From contig NZ_JAJONE010000001.1 in assembly GCF_024700075.1 (NCBI RefSeq), forward strand, positions 2,136,001-2,200,000: a stretch of 64,000 nucleotides of DNA. Direction: 5' to 3'. This document shows, piece by piece, positions 59,432-64,000 of this stretch; position 1 is the stretch's first letter, and each line of letters starts with the position of its first letter. The notes under the pieces are model-generated. The model had not been told where the DNA came from and did not search any database. It saw only the letters and a list, made by a program, of their open reading frames with translations. The DNA is from Hymenobacter sp. J193 (GTDB lineage Bacteria > Bacteroidota > Bacteroidia > Cytophagales > Hymenobacteraceae). The position numbers were made by a program, and so were the translations under genes.

Positions 59432-60623
59432 CTACTCATTAAGTACCAGACGGAAGGTGGTGCCGCGGCCTACTTCGCTCCAGCTTCACGAAGAGCTTGC
59501 CTTCGTGGTAGTTCTCGATGATACGCTTGGCCAACGCTAGGCCCAGGCCCCAGCCCCTCTTTTTGGTGGTATAGCCCGGCAGAAACACCCGATCAAGCTT
59601 GCTTTTGGGAATGCCTTTGCCCGTGTCGGTAATGTCGATGGCAATCTGGTGCTTGCTGCGCACGGGGCGGCGCAGGTGCAGCGTGATGCTGCCGCGGCCG
59701 GTCATGGCATCTACGGCGTTTTTGCAGATGTTCTCAATCACCCAGTCGAACAGCGGCACGTTCAGCTGGGCCGTGGTGCCGGGCGGCAGATCATCCTGAA
59801 TGGTGAACACCACCTTGCGCGACAAGCGGCTCTGCAGGTACTCAATGGCGTTGCGGGTGGTAACGGCAATGTCTTCCGGCTTTAGAATCGGCACCGAGCC
59901 GATGTTGCTGAACCGCTCCGTAATAATCTGCAGCCGCCGGATGTCCTTGCTCAGCTCTTCCACAATCGGCTCGTCCCGGAACCGCTCACTCTCGGCCAGG
60001 TAGCTCTGCCAGGCCATCAGAGACGACAGCGGGGTGCCCAGCTGGTGGGCCGTTTCCTTGGCCAGGCCCACCCACACGCGGTTCTGCTCGGCCCGGCGCG
60101 AGTAGCTGAAGGCGAAGTAGGCAATAACACCCAGGCAGGTAATCACGGCCAGCTGCACCAGCGGGTAAGTGCGCAGCTGCCCCAGCAGCACCGAGTCGCG
60201 GTAGTAGATGTAGTTGCGCAGGCCGGCGCCCAGCTCCACCACAATGGGCGCGTGCAGCTGCTTCATTTCCTCAACTTCGGCCCGCAGAAACGCCGTGCGC
60301 TTTTCCTCCGACAGCCCGGCCGGCACGGTGAGGTTGCGGGCGTCCAGCGGGTTGCCGTCCCCGTCGGTAAGGACAACGGGAATAGTTTTGTTGGCGTCAA
60401 TGATTTCGTTGGAGACGAAGTTGGTGTTGGCGTCGTCCACTTCCGAGCTGATCATGAAGCGCAGCGTGCGGGCGTACAGGTCAATCTGCTGCTGCTCCCG
60501 CTCCGAGAGGCGCTGCACCAGCAGGTTGGTGTATATCACCGTAATGGCCCCGATAAACAGGGCCACGCCCACAATGACGAGCTTGATGCGGGACTTTTGG
60601 TCGTAGATAGGCAGAGAAGGCAC
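59432..60623 (-). CDS. Sensor histidine kinase (frameshift in the last codons)
   Basis: The best start is GTG 60623, giving MPSLPIYDQKSRIKLVIVGV, which matches family N-termini; the open frame runs on to 60779 through unlikely sequence. Two membrane segments (about 12-32 and 165-185) flank a periplasmic sensor region. The H-box is GLAKETAHQLGTPLSSL, then N-box ENICKNAVDAM, G1 DTGKGIP and G2 GWGLGLALAK. Near the end the raw frame reads ERSRPRHHLPSGT. Deleting one base at 59480-59481 restores SEVGRGTTFRLVLNE, the normal ending, with a stop at 59432-59434. No response regulator is adjacent, so it is an orphan kinase. Confidence 0.85.
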
Positions 60624-60883
60624 AGAGCGGCAAAGGAAAGGTGGGCCGGTCGGAGGCCGGGCGCTTGGGTTACGGGTACGAAAGTACGGGCTTCGCGGGC
60701 GGGTTTTTGACTTTTTTGCTACGCCCAGGCATCCCATGATGATGGAATGCCGAGTAGGTAAGCAGATGATTTTTATCATCCTTTCCCGGTAGCAGGGGCC
60801 TTTTCAACCCTTTCCGGCCTATCTGCCCTCCCCACCGAACCCCGGACTATAAATGGCTGTTAGCATCCTACTGAATTGTACCG

Positions 60884-60891
60884 TAATTTTG
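60884..60891 (+). promoter_or_regulatory. hemA promoter -7 box
   Basis: TAATTTTG matches TAnnTTTG, with GTTAGC 19 bp upstream as a possible -33. The hemA ATG is 28 bp downstream. The 60624-60883 gap shows nothing else. Confidence 0.6.
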
Positions 60892-60919
60892 CCGCCTACC
60901 ATACGCACTAGTCCGCGCT

Positions 60920-62197
60920 ATGCTCCACCCGTTCAAGGCCGTTAGTCTTTCCTTTAAAAAAACGCCGCTCGCCATTCGCGAGCTTATTGCGTTGGACGAG
61001 ACGGCCTGCCGCCGCTTTCTGCACATCCTGCACCACGACCTAGGCCTTTCGGACCTACTCGTGCTGAGCACCTGCAACCGCACGGAGGTGTACTACGCCG
61101 CCGACCGCGACCATAGTCCCGCCATCATCGAGGCACTGGCCCAGCTCAAGGGCATCACCGATACCGACATCACGGAGTACTATCCGTACTTCGACCTGCT
61201 GAACACCTACGAAGAGGCTGTGCAGCACCTGTTTGAGGTAGCTATGGGCCTTGATGCTCAGGTGGTGGGCGACCTGCAGATCAGCAACCAGGTGAAAACG
61301 GCTTACCAGTGGTCGGCCGATGCCGATGCGGCCGGACCGTTCCTGCACCGCCTGCTGCACACGGTATTCTTCACCAACAAGCGCGTGCAGCAGGAAACCT
61401 CCTTCCGCGACGGGGCTGCTTCTACGGCCTATGCCGCGCTGGAGCTGGTGGAAGAGCTGACCGCTGACGTGGCCAACCCGCGCGTACTGGTGGTCGGCCT
61501 GGGCGAAATTGGGGCGGATGTGTGCCGCCACCTCGGCGACAGCAAGGTGTTTCAGAACGTGACTATCTGCAACCGCACCCGCTCCAAAGCCGACGCCCTG
61601 GCCCAGGAATGTGGTCTGAAGGTGCTGGACTTCGAGCAGCTGGTAGCCGGCATGAAGGACGCCGACGTAGTTATCAGCAGCATCGCCCGCGACGAGCCGT
61701 TCTTCACTCACGACATGGTGGAGCGGCTGGAAGTGCTCAGCTACAAGTTCTTCATCGACCTTTCCGTGCCGCGCAGCATTGCCTCCGACGTGGAGCAGGT
61801 GCCCGGCGTGCTGGTGTATAATATCGACGCCATCCAGAGCAAGGCTTCGGCTGCCCTGGAGCAGCGCCTGGCCGCTGTACCGCATGTGCGCGCCATCATT
61901 GCCGAAAGCATTGCCGGCCTCGCCGACTGGGCCAAGGATATGCTGGTGTCACCGCTCATTCAGCGGATGAAGGCCGGGCTGGAGCAGCTGCGCCAGGAAG
62001 AGCTGGACCGCCACCAGAAAAAACTTTCGCCCGAGGAAGCCAAGCGCCTCGACGACATCACCCGCAACCTGATGCAGAAAGTGCTCAAGCAGCGCGTACT
62101 GCAGCTCAAAGCCGTGTGCCGCCGCAACGACGCCGAGCAGCTCATTGACGTGCTGTCGGAGCTCTTCGACCTGGAAAAGCAGCCTGCTTCAGCTTAG
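60920..62197 (+). CDS. hemA: Glutamyl-tRNA reductase
   Basis: The 425-residue enzyme reduces Glu-tRNA-Glu to glutamate-1-semialdehyde, the first committed step of tetrapyrrole synthesis by the C5 route. Catalytic Cys52 lies in LSTCNRTEVYY. The QVKTAYQ and NKRVQQET segments and the NADPH motif VVGLGEIG (about 193-200) are present, as are ICNRTRSKA and the C-terminal dimerisation helix. Other haem genes are not adjacent. A -7 box lies 28 bp upstream and a strong hairpin follows the stop. Confidence 0.97.
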   Translation: MLHPFKAVSLSFKKTPLAIRELIALDETACRRFLHILHHDLGLSDLLVLSTCNRTEVYYAADRDHSPAIIEALAQLKGITDTDITEYYPYFDLLNTYEEAVQHLFEVAMGLDAQVVGDLQISNQVKTAYQWSADADAAGPFLHRLLHTVFFTNKRVQQETSFRDGAASTAYAALELVEELTADVANPRVLVVGLGEIGADVCRHLGDSKVFQNVTICNRTRSKADALAQECGLKVLDFEQLVAGMKDADVVISSIARDEPFFTHDMVERLEVLSYKFFIDLSVPRSIASDVEQVPGVLVYNIDAIQSKASAALEQRLAAVPHVRAIIAESIAGLADWAKDMLVSPLIQRMKAGLEQLRQEELDRHQKKLSPEEAKRLDDITRNLMQKVLKQRVLQLKAVCRRNDAEQLIDVLSELFDLEKQPASA

Positions 62198-62213
62198 TTA
62201 TCATTCTACTTTT

Positions 62214-62259
62214 AACGCCAGCGCCCCGCTATTGTAAAAAATAGCGGGGCGCTGGCGTT
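62214..62259 (+). terminator. Terminator of hemA
   Basis: AACGCCAGCGCCCCGCTAT (62214-62232) is perfectly inverted at 62241-62259, followed by a T-run. Confidence 0.92.
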
Positions 62260-62279
62260 TGGCTTAAGGCCACAAAAAA

Positions 62280-62295
62280 GCCGCTCGAAAGCGGC
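62280..62295 (-). terminator. Terminator of the arsR-like gene
   Basis: On the minus strand GCCGCT-TTCG-AGCGGC is followed by TTTTTT, just past the stop of the regulator. Confidence 0.85.
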
Positions 62296-62326
62296 GATTC
62301 TGCAGTGTGGCAGGCTGGTGACCACC

Positions 62327-62635
62327 TTAGATTGTATCGCAGCACTCTTCGAGCGAATCGATAACGTCCAGCAGTTTGGGAATGGAAAGCGAGTAGTAGA
62401 TCTTGGTGCCGACCTTGAACGAAGACAGGATGCCCCGGTCTTTGAGCGTGATGAGGTGCTGAGAAGCAATAGCTTGTGGCAAATCCAGGTTGCGGTAGAT
62501 TTCCGTGACCGTCAGTTTGTCTTCTTTACCCAGCAGATCAACGATGGCGAGACGCTTGGGGTGCGCCAGCACCTTCAGCATCGCGGCAGCCTTATCTACT
62601 TTCTTCGATTCGACGCGAGAAAGCAATGGTTTCAT
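62327..62635 (-). CDS. ArsR/SmtB-family transcriptional regulator
   Basis: The 102-residue winged-helix protein has the ArsR pattern: LKVLAHPKRLAIVDLL (helix 1-2), the recognition helix LPQAIASQHLITLKDRGIL (about 53-71) and the wing SSFKVGTKIYYSLS. The usual metal-binding CxC on the recognition helix is absent. The only cysteines are a pair near the C-terminus (LEECCDTI), which could sense thiols or metal at a different site. The target is unknown, and no transporter gene is adjacent. Nothing else is seen in the 62636-62829 gap. Confidence 0.9.
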   Translation of the reverse strand: MKPLLSRVESKKVDKAAAMLKVLAHPKRLAIVDLLGKEDKLTVTEIYRNLDLPQAIASQHLITLKDRGILSSFKVGTKIYYSLSIPKLLDVIDSLEECCDTI

Positions 62636-62829
62636 ACAAAAATGAGTGTAAAACGGCGGGGGAGTTGAGTATGGCTAATACGCTATACAGTACCTCCAAA
62701 GTTCCACCCAAACGTAGCTGCGCCCGAAAAAGATTTGGGCATGTTCCTGAAGCCGAGTTGCCGGGCTGAGCTGATTAGACCGCCATAGCGCTAAAATATC
62801 CAAATCTGGCAGGCTTAACGGGGCGTGCG

Positions 62830-62837
62830 TACCTTTG
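62830..62837 (+). promoter_or_regulatory. Promoter -7 box of the right-end dehydrogenase
   Basis: TACCTTTG is a perfect TAnnTTTG box, 41 bp before ATG 62878. Confidence 0.65.
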
Positions 62838-62877
62838 CCCGAAACCCGTTTTCCACCCACCCTCCCCTATTCTGCCC

Positions 62878-64000
62878 ATGCGCGACCTGTTAGCCAAGTT
62901 CGAAAACAAGCGTCCGGAAATCGTTTTTGAATGGAAAGATGCCGAAACCGAAGCCGAAGGCTGGGTCGTCATCAACTCCCTGCGGGGCGGGGCAGCCGGC
63001 GGCGGCACCCGCATGCGCAAAGGCCTGGATAAGCGCGAGGTAGAAAGCCTGGCCAAGACCATGGAGGTGAAGTTTACCGTGTCCGGGCCGGCCATCGGCG
63101 GGGCCAAGTCAGGCATCAACTTCGACCCCCAGGACCCGCGCAAGCGGGGCGTGCTGGAGCGCTGGTACCGGGCCGTGATTCCGCTGCTGAAAAGCTACTA
63201 CGGCACCGGCGGCGACCTTAATGTGGACGAAATCCACGACGTGATTCCGATTACGGAAGACTACGGCCTGTGGCACCCGCAGGAAGGCGTGGTAAACGGC
63301 CATTACCGCGCCACTGAGCCCCAGAAGATTCAGAAAGTGGGCCAGCTGCGTCAGGGTGTCATCAAGGTGGTGGAGAACGAGGAGTTTACCCCCGACCGCC
63401 GCCGCCGCTACACCGTGGCTGACCTGATTACGGGCTACGGTGTGGCCGAGGCCGTGCGCCATTACTACGAGCTCTGGGGCGGAGAGCTGTCCGGCAAGCG
63501 CGCCATCATCCAGGGCTGGGGCAATGTGGGCGCCGCGGCGGCCTATTACCTGGCTCAGCAGGGTGTGCGCATCACCGGCATCATCGACCGGGCCGGGGGG
63601 CTGCTCAAGCCCGAGGGTTTCTCATTCGAGGAAATCCGGGAGCTGTTTCTGCGCCGCGAAGGCAACGCCCTCACGGCCGACAACCTGCTCTCGTTTGAGG
63701 ACATCAACCGGCAAATCTGGAGCAGCGGAGCCGAAATCTTTATTCCGGCGGCCTCCTCGCGCCTCGTGGCCCAGCACCAGGTAGAACAGCTGATTGCGGC
63801 CGGGCTGGAGGTTATCAGCTGCGGGGCTAACGTACCGTTTCAGGACCCGGAAATCTTCTTCGGCCCCACCGGCGAGTACGCCGACCAGCACGTGTCGGTC
63901 ATTCCCGATTTCATTGCCAACTGCGGCATGGCGCGGGTTTTTGCCTACCTCATGGAAACCAACGCGGAAATCACCGACGAAGCCATTTTCAGCGACACTT
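62878..64000 (+). CDS. Glu/Leu/Phe/Val dehydrogenase, C-terminus beyond the window
   Basis: From ATG 62878 the frame is open to the right edge (374 codons). INSLRGGAAGGGTRM (about 33-46) and the catalytic Lys77 block PAIGGAKSGI identify the family. The dinucleotide motif GWGNVGAAAA follows (about 210). The spacing resembles leucine/valine dehydrogenases more than the GdhA encoded at 41225-42514, with which it shares only the catalytic core. It probably deaminates a branched or aromatic amino acid using NAD. The end is missing, so full length cannot be checked. Confidence 0.88.
   Translation, partial: MRDLLAKFENKRPEIVFEWKDAETEAEGWVVINSLRGGAAGGGTRMRKGLDKREVESLAKTMEVKFTVSGPAIGGAKSGINFDPQDPRKRGVLERWYRAVIPLLKSYYGTGGDLNVDEIHDVIPITEDYGLWHPQEGVVNGHYRATEPQKIQKVGQLRQGVIKVVENEEFTPDRRRRYTVADLITGYGVAEAVRHYYELWGGELSGKRAIIQGWGNVGAAAAYYLAQQGVRITGIIDRAGGLLKPEGFSFEEIRELFLRREGNALTADNLLSFEDINRQIWSSGAEIFIPAASSRLVAQHQVEQLIAAGLEVISCGANVPFQDPEIFFGPTGEYADQHVSVIPDFIANCGMARVFAYLMETNAEITDEAIFSDT

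Overview
The window reads as a chromosomal segment of a GC-rich member of the Bacteroidota, most likely Hymenobacter or a close relative in the Hymenobacteraceae (Cytophagales). Support comes from the gene content (kynurenine-type tryptophan catabolism, FadL-like porins, FloA/NfeD, the ProS type with a C-terminal Tyr, WD40-OmpA proteins), from Bacteroidota-type -7 promoter boxes (TAnnTTTG, several perfect copies) and from intergenic gaps filled with stuttering palindromes. I see no rRNA, tRNA, CRISPR array, phage or insertion sequence.

Layout. 1-1.6 kb: kynurenine-branch genes (start of an ACMSD, 3-hydroxyanthranilate dioxygenase, an SDR). 1.7-8.4 kb: a glycan/lipid-carrier island (two polyprenyl-phosphate GT2 enzymes, a methyltransferase, two polytopic GT-C-like proteins). 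8.5-10 kb: an aminomuconate-semialdehyde dehydrogenase-like ALDH that looks like a detached member of the first group. 10-18 kb: another GT-C-like protein, DPP-IV, lipoproteins, a FadL-like porin. 18-28.5 kb: housekeeping and envelope genes (proS, DinB-like, Crp, NfeD-FloA, OmpA-WD40, a 2OG-Fe oxygenase, a chromate transporter). 28.5-34.9 kb: a six-gene nucleotide-sugar cluster (wbpD-like, tviB, galE, rfbB, tviC, rfbA, in transcription order), apparently driven from one promoter at 34.87 kb, with a different palindrome in four of its five gaps. 35-48.7 kb: prmC/ribD, a methionine-sulfoxide reductase, a YgiB/YgiC-like pair, psd, gdh, cdsA, a CPBP protease, dusB, an EamA transporter and an LpxR-like deacylase. 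48.9-53.8 kb: a large DUF4011-helicase-nuclease-DUF3320 protein, a plausible single-protein defence system. 53.9-64 kb: an amino-acid permease, a tandem array of three Cys4/TM/CarboxypepD-like proteins, a lipocalin, a sensor kinase, hemA, an ArsR regulator and a truncated amino-acid dehydrogenase.

Five genes have a break in reading frame. Three breaks lie at or beside 6-mer homopolymers, so assembly indels must be considered. One of them (56258-56267) is a perfect A-AAA-AAG slippery heptamer abutting a stop codon, with the missing domain exactly in the -1 frame, and it is the most attractive candidate for an undescribed mechanism here. The other notable signals are a palindrome cluster inside the helicase gene, chained mutually exclusive hairpins at 40.1-40.2 kb, a promoter buried in a terminator loop at 11.5 kb, and a pair of nested-hairpin composite repeats at 22.6 and 59.3 kb.
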